Of a DNA stretch of 64,000 bases, positions 7,540-16,792 are shown one piece after another. The notes beneath the pieces were generated by a model. The model worked only from the letters and a program-made list of their open reading frames with translations, ran no database searches and was not told the origin of the DNA. The position numbers and the translations under genes were made by a program. Origin of the DNA: an uncultured Collinsella sp. (GTDB lineage: Bacteria > Actinomycetota > Coriobacteriia > Coriobacteriales > Coriobacteriaceae); contig URRB01000005.1 of NCBI GenBank assembly GCA_900550195.1, forward strand, positions 62,001-126,000, given 5' to 3'. Within the stretch, counting starts at the first letter, position 1, and each line of letters begins with the position of its first letter.

Positions 7540-8988
7540 ATGGCAAACATCAAGTTCCCCGAGGGTTTCTATTGGGGTGGCGCCACCGCCGCCAACCAGT
7601 TTGAGGGCGCTTGGAACGTGGACGGCCGCGGCGCTTCCGTCGACGACCATTTCCTGGGCGGCAGCTACAAGGAGCCGCGTCAGATTACGATCGACATCGA
7701 TCCCAACCGCTTCTATCCCAACCATGACGGCATCGATTTCTACCATCACTACGAGGAGGACATCGCGCTGTTCGCCGAGATGGGCTTCAACATGTTCCGC
7801 ATGTCCATCTCTTGGAGCCGCATCTTCCCCAACGGCGACGATGCCGAGCCCAACGAGGCCGGCCTCGCCTTCTACGATCGCGTCTTCGACTGCCTGCGCG
7901 CCCACAACATCGAGCCGCTCGTGACCCTCTCGCACTACGAGATGCCCTATCACCTGGTCGAGAAGTACAACGGCTGGGCAAGCCGAGAGCTCATCGGCTT
8001 CTTTGAGAAGTATTGCCAGACCGTCTTCGACCGCTATCAGGACAAGGTGAAGTTCTGGCTCACCTTCAATGAGATCAACTGCGGCACCATGGACATGGGC
8101 GCCATGATGGAGACCGGCCTGATCCAGGGCTTCGAGGGCCCGGCAAGCGCCATCAAGACCACCGCTCAGCAGCGCTACCAGGCCCTGCATCACCAGTTTG
8201 TGGCGAGCGGCCGCGTCGTGCGCTACGCTCACGAGCACTACCCGCAGTTCAAGATGGGCAACATGGATTGCTTCATCCTTTCCTATGCCGCCACGTGCGA
8301 TCCGGTCGACGTATTCGCCACGCAGCGGCAGATGAACTCCATGAACTGGTACTGCTCCGACGTGCAGGTGCGCGGCAAGTACCCGTTCTACGCCAAGCGC
8401 TTCTGGGCCGAGAACGATGTTGAGCTCGCGATGGAGGACGGCGACCTGCAGGATATCGCCGACGGCAAGGTCGATTTCTACACCTTTAGCTACTACATGT
8501 CCGGCACCGTGGGCACCCACAAGGACCACGAGATGACCGAGGGCAACATGACCTTTGGCGGCAAGAATCCCTACCTGGAGTCCACCGACTGGGGTTGGCA
8601 GATCGACCCGCTGGGCCTGCGCATCGCCCTCAACGAGATCTACGCCCGTTACGAGATTCCGCTGATGGTGGTCGAGAACGGCATGGGCGCCTACGACGAG
8701 GTCGAGGAGGAAGGCTCCATTCACGATCCGTACCGTATCGCCTATCTGCAGAGCCACATCAAGGCCATGGGCGAGGCCATTGCCGACGGCGTCGACCTGA
8801 TCGCCTACACCTGGTGGGGCCCCATCGACCTGGTGTCCGCCGGCACCGGCGAGATGCGCAAGCGCTACGGCTTCATCCACGTCGATAAGTACGACGACGG
8901 CACCGGCACCTACGAGCGCCGCCGCAAGGACAGCTTCTTCGCATACCAGAAGATCATCGAGTCCAACGGCACCGAGGGCTTGGATTAA
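7540..8988 (+). CDS. GH1 6-phospho-beta-glucosidase
   Basis: A 482-aa family 1 glycoside hydrolase. The acid/base motif TFNEIN (about residue 175) and the nucleophile motif VVENGMG (about residue 375) are present, as is the N-terminal FYWGGATAANQFEGAW. GH1 enzymes of this type hydrolyse phosphorylated beta-glucosides (cellobiose-P, salicin-P, arbutin-P) delivered by a PTS. The chosen ATG is six bases behind AAGGAG; upstream in-frame codons lack a ribosome binding site. The downstream PTS IIA gene supports a phospho-substrate, although no IIBC component is in the window. Confidence 0.9.
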   Translation: MANIKFPEGFYWGGATAANQFEGAWNVDGRGASVDDHFLGGSYKEPRQITIDIDPNRFYPNHDGIDFYHHYEEDIALFAEMGFNMFRMSISWSRIFPNGDDAEPNEAGLAFYDRVFDCLRAHNIEPLVTLSHYEMPYHLVEKYNGWASRELIGFFEKYCQTVFDRYQDKVKFWLTFNEINCGTMDMGAMMETGLIQGFEGPASAIKTTAQQRYQALHHQFVASGRVVRYAHEHYPQFKMGNMDCFILSYAATCDPVDVFATQRQMNSMNWYCSDVQVRGKYPFYAKRFWAENDVELAMEDGDLQDIADGKVDFYTFSYYMSGTVGTHKDHEMTEGNMTFGGKNPYLESTDWGWQIDPLGLRIALNEIYARYEIPLMVVENGMGAYDEVEEEGSIHDPYRIAYLQSHIKAMGEAIADGVDLIAYTWWGPIDLVSAGTGEMRKRYGFIHVDKYDDGTGTYERRRKDSFFAYQKIIESNGTEGLD

Positions 8989-9023
8989 TTGAGTTCCGGC
9001 GATTGAGTTCCGGCGTTCTGACG

Positions 9024-9116
9024 AACGCCGGACCGGCGGCCGATTTCGTGACCACGAATGTCGACGACGACGGCATCTGGAACGCCTTCGTGCGCCTGGG
9101 GCTCATCGAGGGTTAA
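9024..9116 (+). pseudogene. Remnant of a Cof-type HAD hydrolase C-terminus
   Basis: A 30-codon open stretch reads NAGPAADFVTTNVDDDGIW... and ends in ALxxLGLI-like sequence, then TAA. This matches the usual C-terminal pattern of Cof/HAD-IIB phosphatases (A-D-Y-V-T-x-(D/S)-N-(D/E)-(D/E)-D-G-V...LGL). No start or upstream HAD motifs (DLDGT, GDxxND) precede it, so it appears to be the tail of a deleted gene. The upstream end overlaps a CCGGCGTT/AACGCCGG hairpin that may mark the deletion junction. Confidence 0.5.
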
Positions 9117-9176
9117 TCAACAAAACGGGTGCCGATGGACAAAGACGTCGGCAGAGTTTTCGATTCGACTCCCCAC

Positions 9177-9205
9177 CTTAGTTTTGGTCCAATTGGCACT
9201 ATAAT
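9177..9205 (+). promoter_or_regulatory. Probable promoter of the PTS IIA gene
   Basis: A perfect -10 hexamer TATAAT lies at 9200-9205. The -35 is weak (CTTAGT at 9177-9182, 17-bp spacer). The start codon at 9255 follows 50 bp later, behind AAGAGGAGAAAACGT. Confidence 0.55.
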
Positions 9206-9254
9206 CACCATAGGCATGCGCACTACGTTGCGCTTAATCAAGAGGAGAAAACGT

Positions 9255-9791
9255 ATGGGTCTGTTTGACATGTTCAAGAAGAAGGCTGAGCCCGCGGCTG
9301 CCGCTGCTCCTGCCTCCATTTCTGCTTCTGCCGGCGCCGACGTGCTGTGCTCGCCCGTCAAGGGCAAGGTCATCAAGATGGCCGATGTGCCCGATCCCGT
9401 CTTTGGTGGCGAGGTCCTGGGCAAGGGCTGCGCCGTGTGGCCCGAGGACGATCTGGTCTATGCCCCCTGCGACGGCAAGGTGACCGTCACCATGGGTCAC
9501 GCCGTGGGCCTGCAGTCCGATAGCGGCATCGAGGTCCTGGTGCACGTTGGCGTCGATACCGTCAACATGAACGGCGACGGCTTCGAGGGCTTCGTCAAGG
9601 CCGACGACGTCGTGAAGGCCGGCCAGCCCATGCTCAAGATCGACCGCGCCAAGATTGCCGCTGCCGGTTACAAGGACTGCGTCGTCGTGGCCGTGTCCAA
9701 CACCGCCGAGTTCGCCGATGTCGAGCTCGCCGTCGAGGCTGATTCCGCTGTCGCCGCCGGCGATGCCATCGTCAAGGTTGTCCGCAAGTAA
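9255..9791 (+). CDS. crr: PTS glucose-type EIIA component
   Basis: A 178-aa cytoplasmic EIIA of the glucose superfamily, which accepts phosphate from HPr and passes it to an EIIB. The active-site histidine is in VLVHVGVDTVNM (about residue 97), and the other family His is in the LYAPCDGKVTVTMGHAVGL region. An N-terminal amphipathic segment and an Ala-rich linker (residues 1-30) precede the domain. It has its own TATAAT promoter and a strong terminator, so it is probably monocistronic. It could serve the beta-glucoside pathway next to it or act as a shared IIA. The symbol is by family analogy. Confidence 0.88.
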   Translation: MGLFDMFKKKAEPAAAAAPASISASAGADVLCSPVKGKVIKMADVPDPVFGGEVLGKGCAVWPEDDLVYAPCDGKVTVTMGHAVGLQSDSGIEVLVHVGVDTVNMNGDGFEGFVKADDVVKAGQPMLKIDRAKIAAAGYKDCVVVAVSNTAEFADVELAVEADSAVAAGDAIVKVVRK

Positions 9792-9815
9792 ATCGCGGCA
9801 TCGCATAATGTCTAA

Positions 9816-9847
9816 GGGTGGTCGGATTATCCGGCCACCCTTTTTTA
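9816..9847 (+). terminator. Rho-independent terminator after the PTS IIA gene
   Basis: Stem GGGTGG(T)CGGAT / ATCCGGCCACCC followed by six T residues at 9841-9846. Confidence 0.9.
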
Positions 9848-10026
9848 TTGCACGGTACGGATGCGTTTTATTGCACGCTGAGCGGACTCGCAGACCGTTC
9901 GGACGTTAAAACGAACCGACCGCGCCTTCGTGCTGCCGAGGGTGTTCATAAGTGGATAGTATGTGCTTACTATCACAACGTGCGCCGTGTCTGGGAAGCG
10001 CGGTGCCGCTCATTGGGAGGAACATC

Positions 10027-10584
10027 ATGAAAAAGAAGCTGCTGCTTGCGCCCCTCATGGCCGTTTTGGTTGCATGTGTGGTCGTGCTTTCCGGCTGCGG
10101 AGGCCCCTCGATCGAAGAGCTCATCACCGAGGACCTTACGACTCAGTTCGATGAGGTCAAAAACGGTGGCGACGATTTCCTCTCTGGTCTGGAAGAGGCT
10201 TCGGGCGACGAGTTCGAGCAGCTGGGCATCGATCCCAAGGAGTATGCCAAGACCTATCTCGAGGGTTTTGATTACGAGATCGGCGACGTGACGGTCGACG
10301 AGGACAAGGGTGTCGCGACCGCCGAGGTCTCCATCACCTGCAAGTCCATGAACAAGATCGTCGAGGACTTCTCCACCCAGTATCAGGAGAAGGTCGCCGC
10401 GCTTGATACGGTTCCTTCCGATGACGAGCTGTACAAGATGGCCGGCCAGGTGATGGTCGATGTGACCAAGGCCACCGAGCCCAGGAAGACCACGGTTATC
10501 TTCAAGTACACCTGCAACGATGACGGCGAGTGGTCTGCCGACGACTCCGTCAACTCCGAGATGATGGATGCAATGCTGAGCTAG
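10027..10584 (+). CDS. Putative lipoprotein of unknown function (DUF5105-like)
   Basis: A 185-aa secreted lipoprotein. The signal sequence is basic (MKKK) then hydrophobic, with the lipobox LSGC at about residues 22-25, so it is probably anchored to the outer face of the membrane. The mature part is acidic and helical, with a VTVDEDKGVATAEVSITCK strand region that resembles the DUF5105 family found in Firmicutes and Coriobacteriia lipoproteins. The ATG is preceded by GGGAGGAACATC. It is flanked upstream by a terminator and downstream by a structured repeat, so it is transcribed alone. Confidence 0.7.
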   Translation: MKKKLLLAPLMAVLVACVVVLSGCGGPSIEELITEDLTTQFDEVKNGGDDFLSGLEEASGDEFEQLGIDPKEYAKTYLEGFDYEIGDVTVDEDKGVATAEVSITCKSMNKIVEDFSTQYQEKVAALDTVPSDDELYKMAGQVMVDVTKATEPRKTTVIFKYTCNDDGEWSADDSVNSEMMDAMLS

Positions 10585-10603
10585 GGGAGTTACGCGGTAG
10601 TTT

Positions 10604-10780
10604 GTTACGGCGTTTTACCAAACGCCGTAACTGCTCGACGCTGCGCGGGCACCAGAGCGACAACTTGTCATTCAAAGAGGACGGCATGACCAGAAGGTCT
10701 ATGCCGTCCTCTTTTCATGCCAATTTGTTCGCTCTGGTGCCCGCTCGCTGTCATTGCCGAAACATCGGCGTTGCCATGGC
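10604..10780 (+). repeat. Structured intergenic element, copy 2
   Basis: The opening hairpin GTTACGGCGTTT / AAACGCCGTAAC is followed by GACGCTGC, an outer stem (GCGGGCACCAGAGCGA / TCGCTCTGGTGCCCGC), an inner hairpin AAGAGGACGGCAT / ATGCCGTCCTCTT with an ACCAGAAGGT tip, and CGCTGTC. The outer and inner stems differ from copy 1 on both arms, so pairing is conserved while sequence is not. The 3' extension is AAACATCGGCGTTGCC. Confidence 0.8.
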
Positions 10781-10784
10781 AGTC

Positions 10785-10861
10785 ATTGGGGACGTTCTTA
10801 AATGACTAGTCGTTGGGGACGTTCTTGTTTGACTAGTCGTTTAAGAATGTCCCCAACGACT
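10785..10861. repeat. GGGGACGTTCTT / AAGAATGTCCCC dyad family
   Basis: Two direct copies of TTGGGGACGTTCTT and one inverted copy (AAGAATGTCCCCAAC) are separated by ACTAGTCGT units, giving a strong hairpin at about 10813-10857. A single arm recurs at 30543-30571 right after copy 3 of the structured element, and a diverged dyad lies at 50131-50204. Confidence 0.7.
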
Positions 10862-10909
10862 ACTTTCCGCGCGACAGAATCTATGCAGCCGTGTTGAGCG
10901 ACAGCCCCG

Positions 10910-11578
10910 CTACTCGCCCAGAATCAGCGCCGCGAGCTCGTCCTGGGTGTCCACCACGTAGTCGGCGCCGGCGGACTCCAGCTCTGCGCGGCCGCGGAAG
11001 CCCCAGCTGACGCCCGCACTCTTAAGGCCAGCGTTGTGGCCGGTCAAAACATCGACATTGGAATCGCCCACATAGAGTGTGGTTGCCGGGTCGGCGCCTA
11101 GCTCTTTCATCACATGCAGCGTAACAGGCGCCTCGGGCTTGGGAGGAAACGCGTCGACGCGGCCCTGCACCAGCGCAAAGCGCTCGGAACCAAAATACTT
11201 CTCGATAAGCGGAGCGGCCGAGACATGGTCCTTGTTGGTGAGCACGGCAAGCTGCACGCCCGCGACGCGCAGGCGGTCGAGCATCTCGATCGTACCGGCG
11301 TACGGTGCGGTGTGGTCTTCCTTGTGCTCGCCGTAATAAGCCCTAAACTCGGCAAGCGTCTGCTCAAACATACGGCCGTCGCCCGCATACTCGGCGGGCA
11401 TAAAGCGCTCGACCAGCTTGAGCATGCCGTTTCCCACCTTGTAGCGGTACTCGTCTACGGCAAACGTGGGCCAGCCGTGCATCTCGCAGGTATGGTTGCC
11501 GGCGGCCGCCAGGTCCTCGAGCGTGTTGAGAATGGTGCCGTCCAGGTCAAAGATCGCATGGGAAAAAGCTGCTGCCAT
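10910..11578 (-). CDS. HAD-superfamily phosphatase, phosphoglycolate phosphatase-like
   Basis: A 222-aa HAD hydrolase with all four motifs: FDLDGTILNT (residues about 10-19), LTNKD (about 115), a Lys in PPKPEAP, and YVGDSNVDVLTG (about 170). The alpha-helical cap between motifs I and II fits subfamily IA (Gph/PGP-like). It probably dephosphorylates a small phosphorylated metabolite. The start MAAAFSHAIF at 11578 follows GCAGGAGCACCC; an in-frame ATG at 11641 has no ribosome binding site. It is 105 bp downstream of hypE on the same strand and may be co-transcribed with it. Confidence 0.85.
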   Translation of the reverse strand: MAAAFSHAIFDLDGTILNTLEDLAAAGNHTCEMHGWPTFAVDEYRYKVGNGMLKLVERFMPAEYAGDGRMFEQTLAEFRAYYGEHKEDHTAPYAGTIEMLDRLRVAGVQLAVLTNKDHVSAAPLIEKYFGSERFALVQGRVDAFPPKPEAPVTLHVMKELGADPATTLYVGDSNVDVLTGHNAGLKSAGVSWGFRGRAELESAGADYVVDTQDELAALILGE

Positions 11579-11683
11579 GGGTGCTCCTGCCGCTTGAGTT
11601 GTAAAACGCACCCCATGATACTGGGCATGCGTGCCGGGCATGTTTGGAATCTGAATATCTTTAATAGCCCTGAGCCTTTGTCG

Positions 11684-12718
11684 TTAGCAAATCCTCGGCA
11701 GCTGCTCTCCCACGAGCATGTCGAGGATGCGGGTCGAGCCCCAGCCGGTGCGCACGCGCACGGCGGGGCGGGCACCCTCGGCAAGCGGCAGCACGCGACC
11801 GATGATGGCGGCATTCTCGCCGTAGCGGGCGGCGCGCATGGCGCTCAGCGCGGCATCGGCTTGCTCGGCCGGCACGACGGCGACCATCTTGCCCTCGTTT
11901 GCCACCTGCAGCACATCGTAGCCGAGCATTTCGCAGGCGGCCTGCACGTCGGGACGCACGGGCACGGCATCTTCGTCGACCTCCATGGCAACACCGCTGG
12001 CCTGGGCAAACTCGTTGAGTGTGGACGCCAGGCCACCGCGCGTGGGGTCGCGAAAGCAACGCGTGCCGGGCGCCGCGGCCAAAACGTCGGCAATCAGGTG
12101 GTTGAGCGGCGCGGCGTCGCTTTCGATCGTGCTCGAAAACGCCAGGCCCTCGCGTTGGCTCATGATGGCGATGCCGTGGTCGCCTAGCGTACCCGATACC
12201 AGAATGACATCACCGGATTGGCAGTTGGCGCCGCTGAGCGCTACGCCCGTGGGAACCTCGCCCACGCCGGCGGTATTGATATAGACGCCGTCGGCCCCGC
12301 CGCGCTCGACCACCTTGGTGTCGCCCGTGATTATGGACACGCCCGCCTCGCGCGCCGTTTCGGCCATCGTCTGCACAATCTGGCGGAGCTTATCCATGGG
12401 ATAGCCCTCTTCGAGGATAAAGCCGCACGATAGGTAGCGCACGTTGGCGCCCGAGGTCGCGACATCGTTGACGGTTCCGCACACGGCGAGGCGGCCGATG
12501 TTGCCACCGGGGAAGAACTGCGGCGAGACCACAAAGCTGTCGGTCGACATGGCGATGCGCCCGCTCTCGGGCAGCGCGGCCACGCCGGCATCGTTGCCTT
12601 CGAGCAGCTCGGGCGACCCAAAGGCATCCAAAAAGACCTCATCGATAATGCGCTTCATCATCTGGCCGCCGGAGCCGTGGCCCAGCAGGACAGTGCTATC
12701 GGTGGCAGTACGGGACAT
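11684..12718 (-). CDS. hypE: Hydrogenase maturation carbamoyl dehydratase HypE
   Basis: A 344-aa ATP-dependent enzyme that dehydrates the carbamoyl group on its own C-terminal cysteine, making the thiocyanate that supplies CN ligands of the [NiFe] site. The C-terminal PRIC motif is intact. The N-terminal LLGHGSGGQMMKR and the GDTKVVERG motif are typical of the PurM/HypE fold. It is last in the minus-strand order hypF-hypC-hypD-hypE. The gap to hypD (84 bp) contains a partial copy of the structured repeat. Confidence 0.96.
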   Translation of the reverse strand: MSRTATDSTVLLGHGSGGQMMKRIIDEVFLDAFGSPELLEGNDAGVAALPESGRIAMSTDSFVVSPQFFPGGNIGRLAVCGTVNDVATSGANVRYLSCGFILEEGYPMDKLRQIVQTMAETAREAGVSIITGDTKVVERGGADGVYINTAGVGEVPTGVALSGANCQSGDVILVSGTLGDHGIAIMSQREGLAFSSTIESDAAPLNHLIADVLAAAPGTRCFRDPTRGGLASTLNEFAQASGVAMEVDEDAVPVRPDVQAACEMLGYDVLQVANEGKMVAVVPAEQADAALSAMRAARYGENAAIIGRVLPLAEGARPAVRVRTGWGSTRILDMLVGEQLPRIC

Positions 12719-12758
12719 ATCGAAAACTCCAATCGTGGGTGGAATTATATGGGTGAGG

Positions 12759-12797
12759 CGCAGCGTCGACCGGTCCGCCGTTCGTTAGAACGGCGGA
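12759..12797 (-). repeat. Partial copy of the structured intergenic element
   Basis: On the minus strand this is the CCGCCGTTC / GAACGGCGG hairpin followed by GGTCGACGCTGC, the 5' module of the element, with nothing recognisable after it. Orientation and hairpin sequence match copy 4 (45931-46073). It sits between hypD and hypE. Confidence 0.6.
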
Positions 12798-12802
12798 ACC
12801 CA

Positions 12803-13915
12803 TCAGCCGTGGTATCTAAAGTACGCCGCGCAGCTGCCTTCGGAGCTCACCATGCACGGGCCGACGGGGTGCTCGGGCGTGCAGGTGCGGCCAAACAACG
12901 GGCAGTCGCTCGGCGTGATGGCGCCGCGCAGCACGTCGCCGCAGCGGCACCCGCGTGGCTCGACCGTCGCCTCAACGGGCACATCGAAGCGGGCGCGCGC
13001 ATCAAAGCATGAGAACTCAGGGCGGATGGAAAGGCCCGAGCTGGCAATCGGCCCCAGCCCGCGCCACGTGGTGTCGCATGGCTCAAACACCTGCTCGACC
13101 AGCTGGCGCGCCACGGGGTTACCGTCTGCGTTGACGCCACGGCGGTAGGCGTTGTCGATCGCCGGCTTGTTCTCGACAACCATCTGGACCAGCATACAGA
13201 TGCCCTGCAAGATGTCGACCGGTTCAAATCCCGTTACCACGCCTGGGGTCTTAAACTCGTCGACCAAAAAGCCAAAGGGCGTCAAGCCCGTGATGGTGGC
13301 GACGTGCCCCGGAAGGATAAAGCCGTCGATAGTGGTCTCGGGATCGTTGGCGATGGCGCGCAGCGCCGGCGGCGTGGTCTTATGGGCGCAGTAGACCGAG
13401 AAGTTCTGCAGCCCGCGCGCGTCTGCCTCCAGGATGGCGGCGGCGATGGTGGGCGTTGTGGTCTCAAAGCCCACACCCATAAAGATGACCGGTCGGTCGG
13501 GGTTTTGCTCGGCAATATCGAGCGCGTCGAGCGGGGAGTAGACGATGCGAATGTCGCACCCTGCCGCCTTTTGCGCGGCGAGCGAGGTAGACGATCCGGG
13601 CACGCGCATCATGTCGCCAAAGGTGGTGATGATGGCGCCGTCTATGTTGGCGAGCGCGATTGCATGGTCGATGTCGCGGTTGGCGGTAACGCAGACGGGG
13701 CAACCCGGGCCGCTCAGCAGCTTGAGCCCGGCCGGCATAATGGAGCGAAAGCCATAGCGGCCGATGCTCACGGTGTGCGTGCCGCAGACTTCCATAAGGT
13801 TGATGGTGCGGTCGCCGACGAGTTCACGGATGCGTTCGATGAGCTCGCGGGCCAGCTTGGAATCGCGAAATGCCGAAAAGTCGATACCGGAGCGAGCCGG
13901 CTGTCCGGCCACCAC
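12803..13915 (-). CDS. hypD: Hydrogenase maturation factor HypD
   Basis: A 370-aa Fe-S scaffold protein that, with HypC, assembles the Fe(CN)2CO moiety of [NiFe] hydrogenase. Diagnostic motifs are MEVCGTHT (about residue 42), GPGCPVC (about 69), and a C-terminal cysteine set (CRCGDVLRG and the CPLFGRTC...GSCAAYF tail) that binds a [4Fe-4S] cluster. The start is a GTG that shares its first base with the hypC TAG stop (TAGTG), so the two genes are translationally coupled. Confidence 0.96.
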   Translation of the reverse strand: MVAGQPARSGIDFSAFRDSKLARELIERIRELVGDRTINLMEVCGTHTVSIGRYGFRSIMPAGLKLLSGPGCPVCVTANRDIDHAIALANIDGAIITTFGDMMRVPGSSTSLAAQKAAGCDIRIVYSPLDALDIAEQNPDRPVIFMGVGFETTTPTIAAAILEADARGLQNFSVYCAHKTTPPALRAIANDPETTIDGFILPGHVATITGLTPFGFLVDEFKTPGVVTGFEPVDILQGICMLVQMVVENKPAIDNAYRRGVNADGNPVARQLVEQVFEPCDTTWRGLGPIASSGLSIRPEFSCFDARARFDVPVEATVEPRGCRCGDVLRGAITPSDCPLFGRTCTPEHPVGPCMVSSEGSCAAYFRYHG

Positions 13916-14175
13916 TAGTATGCCTCGGCCGGGTTGCTGGCCAGCTGGTCTTCTTCGGCCAGCTCGGTCATGGTATTGACGAGCTCGAGTGTCTCTTGGG
14001 CTTCCTGCTCGTCGACAATCTGAATGCCAAAGCCGGCGTGCACGAGAATATAGTCGCCTACCTGCGCCGTCGGCACGAGGCGCAGCGAAACGGGGCGCTC
14101 GATGCCCATCATGTCGACGGTCGCCTTAAGGTCGTCGTCGCGTTTGACTACTTTACCGGGAACGGCAAGGCACAT
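13915..14175 (-). CDS. hypC: Hydrogenase assembly chaperone HypC
   Basis: An 86-aa chaperone. The N-terminal MCLAVPGKV motif is intact; its Cys2 coordinates the iron complex and contacts the hydrogenase large subunit and HypD. The GDYILVHAGFGIQ core is typical. It overlaps the hypD start by one base and follows hypF by about 130 bp. No hydrogenase structural genes are in the window. Confidence 0.95.
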   Translation of the reverse strand: MCLAVPGKVVKRDDDLKATVDMMGIERPVSLRLVPTAQVGDYILVHAGFGIQIVDEQEAQETLELVNTMTELAEEDQLASNPAEAY

Positions 14176-14309
14176 AATGTTCCTCTTTTATACGTTTTGC
14201 GCTGGATAGGCGCCTAATTACCCATCAGATGATGGTAACGCTCGCGGGAGTCGCGAGCAAACGCGTTACAGCTGTGAGACGGTTGAGCGCGGCGGCGTGC
14301 GAGGGCGAG

Positions 14310-16763
14310 CTATTGCGATGCGATCTGCGCAAGACGAGCGCGCGCGACAGCCGCCTGACCGTAGGCGATGCAGCCGTCGTTGACGGGCACAGTGTGGGGG
14401 ACCAAGACGGCAAGGCCGGCGTCTTTGAGTTCGTGGGTAAGGAGCTGAAGCAAAAGCCGGTTCATGAACACACCGCCCGAGAGCGCGACGGTATCGATGC
14501 CTTCGCGATCACAGATCTCGCACGCGATGTGGGTCGTAGCGTGCGTAATGGCGATGTGAAACCCGAGGGCGAGCCTGTCGGCCGGCGCGCCTGCCTCGAT
14601 TCCATTCAGAAGAGCTTCGATGAGCGGTTGGGGGTCCAAGATGGGGGAGTCGTCGGCAGACGTGAACACGCCTGTATGATTGCCGTCGAGACGAACGGGC
14701 TTACTGCCGAGCGCGCGCCAGGCGGCGGCTTCGAGTTCGATGGCGGGCTCGCCTTCGTAGGTTGCCTGCCCGCAAATGCCCAAAACTGCAGCGGCGGCGT
14801 CAAAGAGACGCCCCATGCTGCTCGTGCGTGGGCTGTTGATGTTCCGCTCGATCATCGTAGCCGTGATGCTGCGCGTCTGCTCGTCAAGGGTGCCCAATAG
14901 CCCCGCGGCGCCCGGGTGCTCGAGCAGACCGAGCTCGCTCAGCAGGGCAAAGGCATTGCGGCGGGCATCGTGCACGGATGCGGCACCGCCGGGAAGCGCC
15001 CAGGTGTGCAGGTGGGCGGCGCGTTCAAAATCGGCAAGGCCGGCGACGAGGAACTCGCCGCCCCAAATGGTTCCGTCGGTGCCGGCGCCAGTGCCGTCAA
15101 AGGCGATGCCAAGGACGCGCGCGTCGGTTGTAAGCTGGCCCGCGGCGATGGCCTCGGCCATTACGCTCACGATATGCGCATGATGGTGCTGCACCTCGAC
15201 GAGCGGCAGATTGCATTTTCGCGCCTGCTCACGCGCCCACTGGCTCGATAGATAGCTGGGATGCATGTCGCATGCCAGGGCGGTAGGCGCCAGGTCAAAG
15301 AGGTTTTCCAGACGCGAGCGTGCGGCGTTCCAAGCATCGAAGGTCTCGCCGTTTTCAACATCGCCAATATGCTGCGACACAAAACAGGCCGCCTCGCCGT
15401 TCGCATCCTCGCGTGTGAATGCGATCGTTGCCTTTTGCTGTGGGCCGCAGGCGAGCACGCAGGGTGCAGTGCCGTCGAGCGCTGGCAACGGCAGCGGCTG
15501 CGGCGCATATCCGCGTGCGCGACGCACGGGCATGACGGTGCCGTCGACCACACGTACCACGGAGTCGTCGTAGCGCGAGAGGATCGCGCGGTCGTTGCCG
15601 AGCAGCGCATCGGCGATGCCGGGGGCAACGAGGTGTTCCCAAGCGAGGCCGTCATCAGTTTCGATAGGTTCCTCGCTCAGGTTTCCGCTGGTCATGACCA
15701 GCGCGTGCATGTCATGCGACGCGGCCGCGGCGAGCAGTAAATGTTGAAGCGGGGTGTAGGGGAGCATGACGCCGAGCTCGGGTAAATCGTGCGCGACGGA
15801 TGGCGCGAGTGTAAGGGCGTCGGGGGAATCTCCCTCGCCAACAGCACGCCGGCGCAACAGCACGATGGGGCGGATGCTGCCGGTTAGCAAGCCACGCTCG
15901 GCATCATCGACATGGCACAGGCGTTCAGTATCGGCAAGGCTGCGCACCATAACGGCAAGCGGCTTGTTGCTGCGGCGCTTGCGACGGCGCAGCTCGACCA
16001 CCGCCTGCTCATTGGCGGCGTTGCAGGCCAGATGGAATCCGCCCAGGCCCTTGATGGCGACAATACCGCCGCTGGCCAGCAGCTCGACACAGCGGTCGAT
16101 AATGGCATCGCTGGTTTCGCGCGTGCTGCCGACGGCTGGCGTCGCCCCCGGGCCTTCGAGCCCCATGTCGCCCGCCGCCTCGCGCCAGGTAATATGTGGC
16201 CCGCAGTCAAAGCAGGCATCGGGCTGCGCATGAAAGCGCCGGTCAAGCGGGTCGCCATACTCTGCGGCGCACTCGGGGCACATGGGAAAGCAATCCATCG
16301 ACGTGGCCGCTCGGTCATAAGGCAGCGACCGGATGATGGTAAAGCGCGGCCCGCAGTTGGTGCAGTTGATAAAGGGGTAGTGAAAGCGTCGGTCGGCGGG
16401 GTCGAACAGTTCGCGCAGACAGTCGTCACAGGTGGCGATATCGGGGGAGATGAGCGTCGTGTGCATGGTCTGATCCTGCGACGCTACGATGCGAAAGGCC
16501 TGCTCATCGTCGGCATCCCAAGTGTCGGGCTCCAGGTCTGCAACAGCGACATGCTCAACGCGGGCCGCGGCGGGCGCGTGCTCCGACAGCGCGGTGACAA
16601 AGCCGTCGAGTGCCTCGACCGAAGCATGCGCCTCGATGTGCACGCCATCGCCCGCGTTGAGCACCCAGCCGCAAATGCCATGCGCCATAGCCTCGCGATA
16701 CACAAATGGTCGCATGCCAACGCCCTGCACAATGCCCGTCACATGAATATGCGCATGCCGCAT
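14310..16763 (-). CDS. hypF: Carbamoyltransferase HypF
   Basis: An 817-aa enzyme that activates carbamoyl phosphate and loads HypE. Domains in order: acylphosphatase (HVTGIVQGVGMRPFVYRE, residues about 8-90), two zinc-finger units (CDDC...CTNC and CPEC...CFDC, about 105-185), a YrdC-like domain (KGLGGFHLACNA, about 240) and a C-terminal Kae1-like carbamoyltransferase (HHHAHIVSVMAE, about 525; ALSGGVFMN near the end). The start MRHAHIHVTG at 16763 is behind AAGGGGAG; an upstream in-frame ATG at 16778 has no Shine-Dalgarno. Confidence 0.95.
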   Translation of the reverse strand: MRHAHIHVTGIVQGVGMRPFVYREAMAHGICGWVLNAGDGVHIEAHASVEALDGFVTALSEHAPAAARVEHVAVADLEPDTWDADDEQAFRIVASQDQTMHTTLISPDIATCDDCLRELFDPADRRFHYPFINCTNCGPRFTIIRSLPYDRAATSMDCFPMCPECAAEYGDPLDRRFHAQPDACFDCGPHITWREAAGDMGLEGPGATPAVGSTRETSDAIIDRCVELLASGGIVAIKGLGGFHLACNAANEQAVVELRRRKRRSNKPLAVMVRSLADTERLCHVDDAERGLLTGSIRPIVLLRRRAVGEGDSPDALTLAPSVAHDLPELGVMLPYTPLQHLLLAAAASHDMHALVMTSGNLSEEPIETDDGLAWEHLVAPGIADALLGNDRAILSRYDDSVVRVVDGTVMPVRRARGYAPQPLPLPALDGTAPCVLACGPQQKATIAFTREDANGEAACFVSQHIGDVENGETFDAWNAARSRLENLFDLAPTALACDMHPSYLSSQWAREQARKCNLPLVEVQHHHAHIVSVMAEAIAAGQLTTDARVLGIAFDGTGAGTDGTIWGGEFLVAGLADFERAAHLHTWALPGGAASVHDARRNAFALLSELGLLEHPGAAGLLGTLDEQTRSITATMIERNINSPRTSSMGRLFDAAAAVLGICGQATYEGEPAIELEAAAWRALGSKPVRLDGNHTGVFTSADDSPILDPQPLIEALLNGIEAGAPADRLALGFHIAITHATTHIACEICDREGIDTVALSGGVFMNRLLLQLLTHELKDAGLAVLVPHTVPVNDGCIAYGQAAVARARLAQIASQ

Positions 16764-16792
16764 GTGGCTCCCCTTCATTGAAGTGTGTGCTG

